Positions 25,973-34,188 of a stretch of 64,000 bases of DNA are shown here, one piece after another (positions within the stretch are counted from its first letter, which is position 1; each line of letters begins with the position of its first letter). A program made the translations under genes and the position numbers. The stretch is from contig NZ_BMZF01000001.1 of the NCBI RefSeq assembly GCF_014652655.1, positions 62,001-126,000 of the forward strand. The letters run 5' to 3'. The notes under the pieces were generated by a model. The model ran no database searches, had not been told where the DNA came from, and saw nothing but the letters and a program-made list of their open reading frames with translations. This DNA comes from Paramylibacter ulvae. GTDB lineage: Bacteria > Pseudomonadota > Alphaproteobacteria > Rhodobacterales > Rhodobacteraceae.

Positions 25973-26980
25973 ATGAAATTTAAGATGGCAAAAATGGGTG
26001 CAACAGTGGCGGGGGCTATGATGTTGTCTGGTGCCGCTTACGCTGAATGTGGTTCTGTGCAGATCGCCGAAATGAACTGGGCGTCTGCTGAATTTATGGC
26101 GAACGTGGATGCGTTTATTTTGGAAAATGGATACGGCTGTGATGTTGAATTGATCCCCGGTGCGACAACAACAACATTCGCATCTATGGATGAAAAGGGC
26201 GAGCCAGACGTTGCCAGCGAATTGTGGGTAAACGCGGTGCGTGAACCACTTGCCGTTGCAATGGAAGAAGGCCGCTTGCATTCACTGCTACAAGGTCCGA
26301 TTACCGATCTTGGCGAAGGCTGGTGGGTGACACCTGCGTTCAAAGAAAAGCATCCAGAATTGGATACGGTTCTGAAAATTCTGGAACATCCAGAATTGTT
26401 TCCAGATTCCGAAGATCCATCCAAAGGCGCATTGGTTGGCTGTCCAGCGGGCTGGGGTTGCCAATTGGCAAACGCAAATATGTTTCGTGCATTCGACATG
26501 GAAGCAAAGGGTTGGAAACTGGTTGATCCAGGTTCAGGCGCTGGTCTTGACGGTTCTATGGCCAAGGCAGCGGAGCGTGGCGAAAACTGGTTTGGTTATT
26601 ACTGGTCGCCAACTGCGTTGGTTGGCAAATACGACATGCAGCCAGTTGATTTTGGCGTACCGTTCGCGGGTGCTGAAAACTGGGACGGTTGTATCGTAAA
26701 GGCCGAGCAAGACTGTGCCGATCCAAAACCATCATCATGGACACATTCAGAAGTGCACACTGTTGTAACAGATGAATTCAAACAAAAGGGCGGCATCGCT
26801 GTTGATTACCTTTCAACACGTATTTTCCCGGGTGCCACGATGAATGGCATGTTGGTTTATATGGCCGATGAACAAGCCACTGGCGAAGATGCAGCAATCG
26901 AATTTTTGCTAACACAGGGTGATCTGTGGAAAGCATGGGTATCAGAAGATGCCGCAGCAAAAATCGAAGCAGCACTTTAA
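25973..26980 (+). CDS. Quaternary-amine (glycine betaine/TMAO-type) ABC importer, binding protein
   Basis: A 335-aa periplasmic protein of the OpuAC family with a signal peptide cut at AYA-E (residue 24). Many Trp residues are suitably placed to form the aromatic cage typical of quaternary-amine binders (Trp36, Trp85, Trp117, Trp118, Trp161, Trp206, Trp211). Cysteines in CPAGWGCQ could form a disulfide. The gene order (binding protein, permease, ATPase) and sizes match the TMAO transporter TmoXVW of Roseobacters, but choline, glycine betaine or another amine is possible; no tmm or tdm gene is nearby. A terminator-like hairpin separates it from the permease gene. Confidence 0.88.
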   Translation: MKFKMAKMGATVAGAMMLSGAAYAECGSVQIAEMNWASAEFMANVDAFILENGYGCDVELIPGATTTTFASMDEKGEPDVASELWVNAVREPLAVAMEEGRLHSLLQGPITDLGEGWWVTPAFKEKHPELDTVLKILEHPELFPDSEDPSKGALVGCPAGWGCQLANANMFRAFDMEAKGWKLVDPGSGAGLDGSMAKAAERGENWFGYYWSPTALVGKYDMQPVDFGVPFAGAENWDGCIVKAEQDCADPKPSSWTHSEVHTVVTDEFKQKGGIAVDYLSTRIFPGATMNGMLVYMADEQATGEDAAIEFLLTQGDLWKAWVSEDAAAKIEAAL

Positions 26981-26994
26981 TTCTGTTGCTTACG

Positions 26995-27024
26995 GCCCGC
27001 CAAGACAACTTGGCGGGCTTTTTT
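26995..27024 (+). terminator. Intrinsic terminator inside the importer operon
   Basis: GCCCGCCAAG pairs perfectly with CTTGGCGGGC around ACAA and is followed by TTTTTT. It lies 14 bases after the binding-protein stop and 27 bases before the permease ATG. It probably gives partial termination, so more binding protein is made than membrane components. Confidence 0.9.
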
Positions 27025-27051
27025 CTATCCAAAAATACGGGGGAATATTGA

Positions 27052-27972
27052 ATGGCAAGCGATAGCATTATCGACTGGTCTAAATTGACGTGGATTGATC
27101 CGCCTACCATGGGGCGCACCGAACTTCGCGATGTGAAAAAGGCGATTGATGGAACCTTTCGCGATTTTACCCGCGCCAATGGCGAATGGATAGAGGCGAT
27201 ATTTGATCCGCTTCAATCCTTTCTTGTGTGGTTCGAAAAGCTAATGATTGCAACGCCTTGGCCGTTGTTCTTGATTGTGGCTGCTGGCTTGGCCTATTAC
27301 GGTTCACGCAGTTGGAAATTGGCGTTGATCACCGTTGCGTCATTTCTGTTTATTGGCTGGCTTGATATGTGGGAGGACACGATGGCAACCGTTGCGATGG
27401 TGTCGGTATCCACCATGTTATGTATCGCTTTTGGCATACCGCTTGGCATTTGGATGTCGCGATCGGATCGGGTGCAGGCGATTGTCGTGCCGATCTTGGA
27501 TGTGATGCAGACCATCCCCAGTTTCGTTTATTTGATCCCTGTTGTGATGTTGCTGGGCATTGGCAAGGCACCCGCATTGATTGCGGTGATGATTTACGCC
27601 ATTCCACCAATTGTGCGCCTCACCAACCTTGGTATTCGCCTTGTCGATAAGGACACGTTAGAGGCCGCAGATGCATTCGGTGCATCCAAACGCGAACGCT
27701 TGTGGGGAGTGCAAATCCCGCTCGCGCTTCCTAATATTTTCGCTGGTGTGAACCAAACAATCATGATGGCGTTGGCCATGGTGGTGATTGCCGCGATGAT
27801 CGGGGCAGGTGGGCTTGGTACGCCCGTGTTGCGTGCGGTGAATAACCAATATTTGGCACTTGGTGTGTTCAATGGTCTGGCAATTGTTGCCATCGCGATC
27901 ATCTTTGATCGTGTGTCACAGGCATTCGGCAAGCGTTTGCAAAAACATCGCGAAGGAGGCCACGGTGTCTGA
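27052..27972 (+). CDS. Quaternary-amine ABC importer, permease
   Basis: A 306-aa inner-membrane protein with a hydrophilic N-terminus (about 60 residues), then six or seven helices. The BPD_transp_1 domain (about 110-300) carries the EAA loop TLEAADAFGASKRERLWGVQ that docks the ATPase, and IPSFVYLIPVVMLLGIG typical of ProW/OpuAB permeases. GGGGGAATATTGA precedes the ATG. The ATPase gene overlaps its end by 8 bases. Confidence 0.95.
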   Translation: MASDSIIDWSKLTWIDPPTMGRTELRDVKKAIDGTFRDFTRANGEWIEAIFDPLQSFLVWFEKLMIATPWPLFLIVAAGLAYYGSRSWKLALITVASFLFIGWLDMWEDTMATVAMVSVSTMLCIAFGIPLGIWMSRSDRVQAIVVPILDVMQTIPSFVYLIPVVMLLGIGKAPALIAVMIYAIPPIVRLTNLGIRLVDKDTLEAADAFGASKRERLWGVQIPLALPNIFAGVNQTIMMALAMVVIAAMIGAGGLGTPVLRAVNNQYLALGVFNGLAIVAIAIIFDRVSQAFGKRLQKHREGGHGV

Positions 27973-29014
27973 ACCAAAGGTACAAATCAAAAATCTCTAC
28001 AAAATCTTTGGGCGTAAACCTGCATCCATGGTTCAGCACGTCGAAAATGGTATGTCCAAACCTGAATTGTTGGATGTGCACGGGCATGTGTTGGGGTTGA
28101 ATAATATCAACCTTGATATTCCGGCACGTGGCATTCAGGTGATTATGGGCCTGTCTGGATCAGGTAAATCGACGCTTATTCGTCATATCAACCGATTGAT
28201 TGAACCCACCGCGGGTGAAATGATCGTGGATGGCGAAGACGTGTTGCAAATGTCCGATACGGCGTTGCGCGATTTTCGCCGTTTCAAGGCATCAATGGTG
28301 TTTCAAAAATTCGCCCTGATGCCCCACCACACGGTGATTGAAAACGTCCGTTATGGCGTTGATATCCAAGGCGTGGCGGAAAAAGAAGCGGCAGAGCGCG
28401 CACAGCGTTGGTTGGAACGTGTGGGGCTAAAGGGGTTTGAGCAACATTATCCCGCACAGCTCTCTGGTGGCATGCAGCAACGTGTCGGTTTGGCGCGTGC
28501 ATTGGCAACGGATGCGGAAATTTTGTTGATGGACGAGGCATTTTCTGCCCTTGATCCATTGATCCGCACTGATATGCAAAACGTGCTGCTTGATCTGCAA
28601 GAAGAGCTTCATAAAACCATCATCTTTATCACCCATGATCTGGATGAAGCATTACGTATCGGCGATAATATCGCGATTTTGCGCGATGGTAAAATGGTGC
28701 AATCGGGCAATCCACAAGATATCGTTCTGCGCCCTGCGGATGATTATGTCACTGATTTTATTCAGGATATTAACCGTGCGCGCGTGTTGCAAGTAGGGAC
28801 GGCAATGTCACCTGCGACCAAAAAATGTGACGGGCCACAAATCCCACATAACACGATTATCGAAGAAGCATTGCAAACCTGTGTTGATAGCCACAGCGAA
28901 ACCGCAACGGTGACCAAGGCGGGTAAAGCGGTGGGCAGTATTACGTTGGATCAAATGGTGCGCGCCATCGCAAGGCCAGAGGCCGTATCAGCCGATGATG
29001 CAAATTACAGATAA
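27965..29014 (+). CDS. Quaternary-amine ABC importer, ATPase
   Basis: A 349-aa ATPase of the ProV/OpuAA type with Walker A GLSGSGKST, a Q loop VFQKFALMPHHTV, signature LSGGMQQRV, Walker B ILLMDEAFSALDPL and the switch His in FITHDLDEA. A C-terminal extension (about 290-349) is a degenerate CBS-like regulatory region. The start is a GTG preceded by a strong Shine-Dalgarno AAGGAGG (27953-27959, 5-base spacing), overlapping the permease stop by 8 bases; no in-frame ATG fits better. A hairpin terminator follows. Confidence 0.95.
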   Translation: MSEPKVQIKNLYKIFGRKPASMVQHVENGMSKPELLDVHGHVLGLNNINLDIPARGIQVIMGLSGSGKSTLIRHINRLIEPTAGEMIVDGEDVLQMSDTALRDFRRFKASMVFQKFALMPHHTVIENVRYGVDIQGVAEKEAAERAQRWLERVGLKGFEQHYPAQLSGGMQQRVGLARALATDAEILLMDEAFSALDPLIRTDMQNVLLDLQEELHKTIIFITHDLDEALRIGDNIAILRDGKMVQSGNPQDIVLRPADDYVTDFIQDINRARVLQVGTAMSPATKKCDGPQIPHNTIIEEALQTCVDSHSETATVTKAGKAVGSITLDQMVRAIARPEAVSADDANYR

Positions 29015-29017
29015 TTC

Positions 29018-29043
29018 ATACGGGCGCAGAGATGCGCCCGTAT
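29018..29043. terminator. Hairpin at the end of the importer operon
   Basis: ATACGGGCGC pairs perfectly with GCGCCCGTAT around AGAGAT. It starts 4 bases after the ATPase stop and lies between converging genes, so it probably serves both. Confidence 0.8.
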
Positions 29044-29058
29044 TCATTTAATCCCAAA

Positions 29059-30378
29059 TTAACTTAAGGGGCGCACTTTCATCAGTGTCACGCGGTTTTG
29101 CTCGCGTTCCACGACTTCGAACCGCATTCCATGAAAGCTGAACACTTGGCCAGGCATTGGGATCATGCGTGCCTCGTGAATCACCAAACCCGCAATGGTA
29201 TTGGCCTCATCATCGGGCAGGTTCCAATCATGCGCACGGTTGATGTCGCGAATGGTGGCACCACCATCAACCAGATAATCACCCATTTCATCTTTTTGCG
29301 CCCAGACATCCTCTATTTCGTCATGCTCATCGGTGATTTCACCCACGATCTCTTCCAGAATGTCTTCTAGCGTGATCAAACCTTGCAGCGCGCCATATTC
29401 ATCAACAACCAATGCGAAATGGGTTTTACGGCGTAAAAATTCGCGCATCTGATCATCGAGCGTCGTGGTTTCAGGCACGAAATAAGGTTCCATGGCGATG
29501 CTTTGAATATCCAATGTCGCAAGCGCATCATTGCGGTTTTTACCATCACGCAACAAACGTTCAACAGATCGCAACAAATCCTTTGCATGCACAACACCAA
29601 CAATGTTTTCAGGGTCATTCTCAAACAGCGGCAACCGTGTGTATGCAGATTCCAAACAAATCCGAATGATATCTTGTGCAGGCAAACCAACATCAATCAT
29701 TTCAATGTTGGAACGATGCAACATGATTTCTTCGACTTCGCGGTCTTTCAGATCCAGCGCACCCAACAGGCGATCTTTGGCGTCTTTTTCGAAATTACCT
29801 TCGCGATGGCCAAGCGCGATCGCACCGGCAATCTCTTCCTGTGCGGCTTCGGACAGGTCGTCATCGCCCGATTTCCCGCCGAACAAATGCAACAAGCTGC
29901 CCACAAACCACTGCACGGCCTTAACGACGGGTGACAATACCATCACCAAAATCTGAATGGGTGCTGATACCTTTGTCGCGGCGGTTTCTGTGTGATTAAT
30001 CGCATATGTTTTTGGCAGAACTTCGGCGAAAACCAACACCAACAGGGTCATCACTAGCGTCGCAATGGCAACGCCACTGTCGCCCAGTAATCGCGTGAAC
30101 AGGCTGGTTGCCAACGATGCCGCTAGGATATTCACCAGATTATTACCCAGCAAAATCGCGCCGATCAGTTTTTCCGTATCCTCGGTCAGGTTCAGCGCGC
30201 GCGCTGCCCCCGATGAACCTTTGTCCGCCATCCCATGCAATTTCCCACGGCTAGCCGCCGTTAACGCCGTTTCGGAGCCTGAGAAAAACGCAGACATCAC
30301 CAACAGCGCAATAATTGCACCAATGGTTGCCCAAGACGCAGTGTCTAGGTTCACAATCGCGCCAATAATCATTTCCAT
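29059..30378 (-). CDS. CNNM/CorC-type (HlyC/CorC family) membrane protein with CBS pair
   Basis: A 439-aa protein with a CNNM transmembrane domain (about 15-195; FFSGSETALTAASRGKL and GNNLVNILAASLATS motifs), two CBS domains (about 215-340, with TTLDDQMREFLRRKTHFALV and GALQGLITLEDILEEIVG), and a C-terminal CorC_HlyC domain (about 350-439, DGGATIRDINRAHDW). Such proteins are implicated in magnesium or cobalt efflux. It converges with the importer operon and is divergent from the phosphoesterase gene. Confidence 0.93.
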   Translation of the reverse strand: MEMIIGAIVNLDTASWATIGAIIALLVMSAFFSGSETALTAASRGKLHGMADKGSSGAARALNLTEDTEKLIGAILLGNNLVNILAASLATSLFTRLLGDSGVAIATLVMTLLVLVFAEVLPKTYAINHTETAATKVSAPIQILVMVLSPVVKAVQWFVGSLLHLFGGKSGDDDLSEAAQEEIAGAIALGHREGNFEKDAKDRLLGALDLKDREVEEIMLHRSNIEMIDVGLPAQDIIRICLESAYTRLPLFENDPENIVGVVHAKDLLRSVERLLRDGKNRNDALATLDIQSIAMEPYFVPETTTLDDQMREFLRRKTHFALVVDEYGALQGLITLEDILEEIVGEITDEHDEIEDVWAQKDEMGDYLVDGGATIRDINRAHDWNLPDDEANTIAGLVIHEARMIPMPGQVFSFHGMRFEVVEREQNRVTLMKVRPLS

Positions 30379-30469
30379 TCGGTCTTGTTCCTTGCATAAA
30401 ATCGCATAGCTTCTTTTATGGGGGTTCTAAGGCCACGCTTCAAGTGGCGCAATGACACAAGGGTGGGAA

Positions 30470-31303
30470 ATGATCGTTCGAGATTTGGGTGAATTACACG
30501 GTGATTTGCTGATATATGGCGGGGTTTATTCCAATTTACACGCCTTGCGCGCCTTTATGGATATCGCACAGGGTGCGAAAATTCCCGCGTGTAACATCAT
30601 ATGCACGGGTGATATCGTTGCCTATTGCGCCGACCCAGAGGCCTGTGCGCAACGCGTTCGCGCTATTGGCGGTCCTGTGTTGGCGGGCAATTGCGAACGT
30701 AATCTGGCCAATGGAGATGATGATTGTGGTTGTGGTTTTGATGAAGATTCCGCGTGCAATTTATTGTCGCGTGCGTGGTATGCCCATGCAGATGCACAAA
30801 CATCTGTTGAATCCAAAAAATGGATGGCAACGCTGCCCGATCGCATTGTGTTTTCGCATCATGGCAAACGCTATGCCGTGTTACATGGCGCGGCCTCCGA
30901 TATCAGCCGCTTTATCTGGCCAACCACACCTGACACCGTGATTGCCGCTGAAATCGAAATCCTTACCCAACAAGTTGGCGCTGTTGATATCGTGCTTGCG
31001 GGGCACACGGGGTTACTCATGACACGCAAAATTGGATCAACGATATGGCATAATAGCGGTGCAATCGGGATGCCTGCACATAATGGAAAACCAAGCACGC
31101 ATTATTCGGTGATTTCGCAAAAAGGCATCATAAACAATACGCTAAGCTATGATCATCACGCAGCCCACCGCGCAATGCGGGGCGTTGGTTTAACCCAAGG
31201 CTATGATAAAACGCTGCTTTCAGGTGTATGGCCATCAGAGGATAATTTGCCCGTAGATATGCGTGTGTCAAACCCTGATTGTGAACAAAAAACCGCGCCA
31301 TAG
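30470..31303 (+). CDS. Calcineurin-like phosphoesterase family protein with degenerate first motif
   Basis: About 277 aa. The fold motifs are visible in order, but the first one, normally D-x-H-G-N, reads GGVYSNLHAL, so both metal ligands Asp and His are replaced (Gly and Tyr). The second (CTGDIVAYC), third (GNCE), fourth (VLHGA) and fifth (AGHTG, where GHxH is usual) are partly kept. A cysteine cluster (DDCGCGFDEDSAC, about 84-97 in this numbering) follows the third motif. It may have altered metal use or be inactive. The ATG at MIVRDLGELHG is preferred because AAGGGTGGGAA precedes it; an ATG six codons earlier lacks such a site. Confidence 0.75.
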   Translation: MIVRDLGELHGDLLIYGGVYSNLHALRAFMDIAQGAKIPACNIICTGDIVAYCADPEACAQRVRAIGGPVLAGNCERNLANGDDDCGCGFDEDSACNLLSRAWYAHADAQTSVESKKWMATLPDRIVFSHHGKRYAVLHGAASDISRFIWPTTPDTVIAAEIEILTQQVGAVDIVLAGHTGLLMTRKIGSTIWHNSGAIGMPAHNGKPSTHYSVISQKGIINNTLSYDHHAAHRAMRGVGLTQGYDKTLLSGVWPSEDNLPVDMRVSNPDCEQKTAP

Positions 31304-31320
31304 GCTTGGATCTTTTACAC

Positions 31321-32235
31321 TCAATCTGCCAATGGGTGATGTTCAAACACCAATTCGCGCAGCTTTTCATCCAAAACATGGGTATAGATTTCGGTGGTTG
31401 CCACATCTGCGTGGCCCAGCAACATCTGAATCACACGCAAATCGGCGCCATTGGCCAATAAATGGGTCGCAAATGCGTGGCGTAATGTGTGGGGTGTGAC
31501 CTTGGCGGGATCGATATTTGCCTTCAGCGCGATTTCTTTGATCAGCGTGTAAAACCGAATACGTGTCAAATGGCCAAGCTTGCCCCCCGAGGGGAATAAA
31601 AAACGCGACTCTGGCGCGCCTTTCTTGGCGTCTTGGCGCAAATCGCGTTCGCGCAGATATACCGCCAACGCCAATTTCGCAGGGGTGGATAGGGGAACAA
31701 GACGTTCTTTGCCACCTTTGCCTTTGATTAACAGCATTTCTGGATCACCGCGCACGGCGTTGACGGGCAGTGATACCAATTCGGTCACACGCATCCCCGT
31801 GGCATATAACATCTGCATCAAACAGGTGTTGCGCAATTTATCAAAATCATTGCGCCCCGTGATTGTTGCGGCCTCTAGCATGGCATTCACATCTGCCTCG
31901 CTCATCGTGTCGGGCAGATGTTTTTTCTTTTTTGGTCCCTTGATTTGCATTGCGGGATTGTCGGTGATCCAATCTTCCTCGAATGCAAAACGATACAGTT
32001 GTTTAATCGATGACAAATGCCGCGCGCGGGTGGTTTCGGCCATCCCGCGCGTGTCCAGTTCAACGATATAGCTTTCGACATCGCTGCGCGATGCATCCGT
32101 AAAATCGCGATTTTTATCTGCAAGGAATTCTTGGAAATCCACCAAGTCGCGATAATACGCCTGAATGGTATTATCCGCCGCATCTCGCTCAGCGCGGATG
32201 GCTTCTAAAAATGGATGTATCCATTGATGCGCCAT
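31321..32235 (-). CDS. xerD: Tyrosine recombinase XerD
   Basis: A 304-aa site-specific recombinase of the usual size for XerD, which with XerC resolves chromosome dimers at dif under FtsK control. An N-terminal SAM-like core-binding domain (about 1-95) is followed by the catalytic domain with Arg in ATGMRVTELVSL, HTLRHAFATHLL (His-x-x-Arg) and the nucleophile Tyr in ADVATTEIYTHV. The ATG at MAHQWIHPF is chosen over a TTG seven codons earlier. It lies between housekeeping genes with no att-like repeats, so a cellular Xer protein is more likely than a phage integrase. An adjacent 44-aa membrane protein gene precedes it. Confidence 0.92.
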   Translation of the reverse strand: MAHQWIHPFLEAIRAERDAADNTIQAYYRDLVDFQEFLADKNRDFTDASRSDVESYIVELDTRGMAETTRARHLSSIKQLYRFAFEEDWITDNPAMQIKGPKKKKHLPDTMSEADVNAMLEAATITGRNDFDKLRNTCLMQMLYATGMRVTELVSLPVNAVRGDPEMLLIKGKGGKERLVPLSTPAKLALAVYLRERDLRQDAKKGAPESRFLFPSGGKLGHLTRIRFYTLIKEIALKANIDPAKVTPHTLRHAFATHLLANGADLRVIQMLLGHADVATTEIYTHVLDEKLRELVFEHHPLAD

Positions 32236-32242
32236 TTTTGGC

Positions 32243-32377
32243 CTATTGGGTTTCAAGTTCGATGGTTTCGGTATGGTTCACCGATGGTGCGGACAGGTCC
32301 CCGAAAAAGGAATATCCGACCAAACATAAGGCCACCAAAATGGCCAGATAGAACAGATACTTGATTAAGCGCCCCAT
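32243..32377 (-). CDS. Single-helix small membrane protein upstream of xerD (44 aa)
   Basis: A 44-aa protein: MGRLIKYLFYLAILVALCLV followed by GYSFFGDLSAP and a polar acidic tail. It has one N-in membrane helix (about 6-24). It ends 7 bases before the xerD ATG and is probably cotranscribed with it. Short proteins of this type next to xerD and the shikimate kinase gene occur in other Rhodobacterales, to my recollection; the function is unknown. A GGAGGC purine-rich site precedes the ATG. Confidence 0.7.
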   Translation of the reverse strand: MGRLIKYLFYLAILVALCLVGYSFFGDLSAPSVNHTETIELETQ

Positions 32378-32479
32378 ATTTATTGTGCCTCCGTCTTTTT
32401 TCACGGCTTTGCTCTTGCCTGTTTATGGCTTAATGCTATCAGAAAGGGGCGTAATTGAATACGCTAAAATGAGGGTCGC

Positions 32480-33031
32480 GTGGCGTATCGATTATCAAAA
32501 ACAATTGTTCTGGTTGGGCTGATGGGCGCGGGTAAAACCGCGATTGGCACGATTGTTGCGCAAAAGCTGGGTTGTCGGTTTATCGATTCGGATGATGAAA
32601 TTGAAACAGCAGCACAGATGACGATTGCTGAAATATTTGCACGTGATGGTGAGCCGTTTTTCCGTCTAAAAGAAAGCCAAGTTTTACAACGCTTACTGGA
32701 TGGGCCACCGTGTTTGTTATCAACTGGCGGTGGGGCGTTTATGTCAGAAGATAATCGCGCCGTCATCGCGGATAAGGGTGTTTCTGTTTGGCTCGATGCT
32801 GATCTTGATCTGTTATGGGCGCGGGTAAAGGCGAAATCAACGCGCCCGTTGTTACGCGGGCCTGATCCATATGGTACGCTTGAAAACTTGTTCATTGCGC
32901 GCAAACCAAAATACGCGCTTGCGCAAATTTCTGTGAAGGCTTCACCAGATTTAAGCAAAGAACAAATGGCGGATAAGGTTATTGCCGAATTATTAAACAA
33001 CCCCAAAAGCGGGCTGGTAAAGGTTGGATAA
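32480..33031 (+). CDS. aroK: Shikimate kinase
   Basis: A 183-aa P-loop kinase that phosphorylates shikimate. Walker A is GLMGAGKTAIG, the shikimate-binding Asp is in FIDSDDEIE, the GG motif reads LSTGGGAFM, and the lid region with Arg is KSTRPLLRGPDP. The start is GTG. One base separates its stop from the aroB ATG. Confidence 0.96.
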   Translation: MAYRLSKTIVLVGLMGAGKTAIGTIVAQKLGCRFIDSDDEIETAAQMTIAEIFARDGEPFFRLKESQVLQRLLDGPPCLLSTGGGAFMSEDNRAVIADKGVSVWLDADLDLLWARVKAKSTRPLLRGPDPYGTLENLFIARKPKYALAQISVKASPDLSKEQMADKVIAELLNNPKSGLVKVG

Positions 33032-33032
33032 A

Positions 33033-34148
33033 ATGCGCGAAACGGTTTATGTAAACTTGGCAGATCGGTCATATAACATTGAAATTGGCACGGGGTTATT
33101 GGCGCAATCGGGTGCATTTATCGCACCATTGTTAAAACGCCCGCGCGTGGCCATCATTACGGATGAAAATGTTGCTGCATTACATTTGGATGCGTTGAAA
33201 TCTGGGTTGTCTGCGAATGGACTTGATGGGGATACATTGGTTTTGCCCGCGGGTGAATCCACCAAATCATGGGCGCATTTACAAGAATGCGTTGAATGGT
33301 TGTTGGAGCAAAAAATCGAGCGCGACGATGTGATCATCGCCTTTGGCGGTGGGGTGATCGGCGATTTGGTTGGCTTTGCCGCCAGCATTTTGCGCCGCGG
33401 CGTGCGATTTGTGCAAATCCCAACCAGTTTGCTAGCACAGGTAGATAGCTCTGTCGGGGGGAAAACCGCGATCAATTCACCGCGCGGTAAAAACTTGATT
33501 GGAGCGTTTTATCAGCCTCAGCTGGTTTTGGCCGATGTGGAATTGTTGGGTACGTTAACACCGCGCGATTTTTTGGCCGGTTACGGCGAGGTCTCAAAAT
33601 ATGGTCTGTTGGGGGACGCTAAATTTTTTGAATGGCTGGAAGTGAATGGCCCTGATTTGGCGGCGGGGAATGTTGAAAAACGTATCTACGCGGTGAAACG
33701 CAGTTGCGAAATGAAGGCCGCGATTGTTGGCGAAGATGAAACCGAACAGGGTATTCGCGCGCTCTTAAACCTTGGTCACACATTTTGTCACGCACTTGAG
33801 GCCGCAACAGGGTATTCGGATCGGTTGTTGCACGGTGAAGGTGTGGCGATCGGCTGTGCGCTCGCGTTTGAAACATCGATGCGATTGGGATTATGTAGCC
33901 AAGAAGCGCCAAGCCGTGTGCGTGAACATCTGCGTGCAATGGGTCAAAAGGTTGATTTGGCCGATATTGACGGTGAATTGCCAGATGCCGATACGCTCGT
34001 TGCGTTGATGGGGCAGGATAAAAAGGTCAAAGACGGCACAATCGCATTCATCATGGCGCGCGACATTGGCGAAGCCTTTGTCACACGTGATGTGGATATG
34101 GATGTTGTGCGTGGTGTTTTGTCCGATGCCTTGGCCGCGCGGCGCTGA
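33033..34148 (+). CDS. aroB: 3-dehydroquinate synthase
   Basis: A 371-aa NAD-dependent enzyme that makes dehydroquinate from DAHP, the second step of the shikimate pathway. Visible are AFGGGVIGDLVGFAAS, QIPTSLLAQVDSSVGGKTAIN, GYGEVSKYGLL and the zinc-ligand segment LNLGHTFCHALEA with HGEGVAIG. The start MRETVYVNL follows the aroK stop after one base. The 37-bp repeat copy 2 begins two bases after the stop. Confidence 0.98.
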   Translation: MRETVYVNLADRSYNIEIGTGLLAQSGAFIAPLLKRPRVAIITDENVAALHLDALKSGLSANGLDGDTLVLPAGESTKSWAHLQECVEWLLEQKIERDDVIIAFGGGVIGDLVGFAASILRRGVRFVQIPTSLLAQVDSSVGGKTAINSPRGKNLIGAFYQPQLVLADVELLGTLTPRDFLAGYGEVSKYGLLGDAKFFEWLEVNGPDLAAGNVEKRIYAVKRSCEMKAAIVGEDETEQGIRALLNLGHTFCHALEAATGYSDRLLHGEGVAIGCALAFETSMRLGLCSQEAPSRVREHLRAMGQKVDLADIDGELPDADTLVALMGQDKKVKDGTIAFIMARDIGEAFVTRDVDMDVVRGVLSDALAARR

Positions 34149-34150
34149 TT

Positions 34151-34187
34151 TTATGCCTTCGGCGAGGATATTTTAGACATTTGGAGC
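34151..34187 (+). repeat. 37-bp dispersed intergenic repeat, copy 2
   Basis: Begins TTATGCCTTCGGCGAGG and ends ACATTTGGAGC, 35 of 37 positions identical to 17323-17359. It fills the gap between the aroB stop and the converging radical SAM gene. Confidence 0.7.
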
Positions 34188-34188
34188 G

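Noticed and set aside
31321-32235. Tyrosine recombinase as evidence of an integrated element
   Set aside because: Length and motifs fit cellular XerD, the neighbours are housekeeping genes, and no att repeats or phage genes are present.
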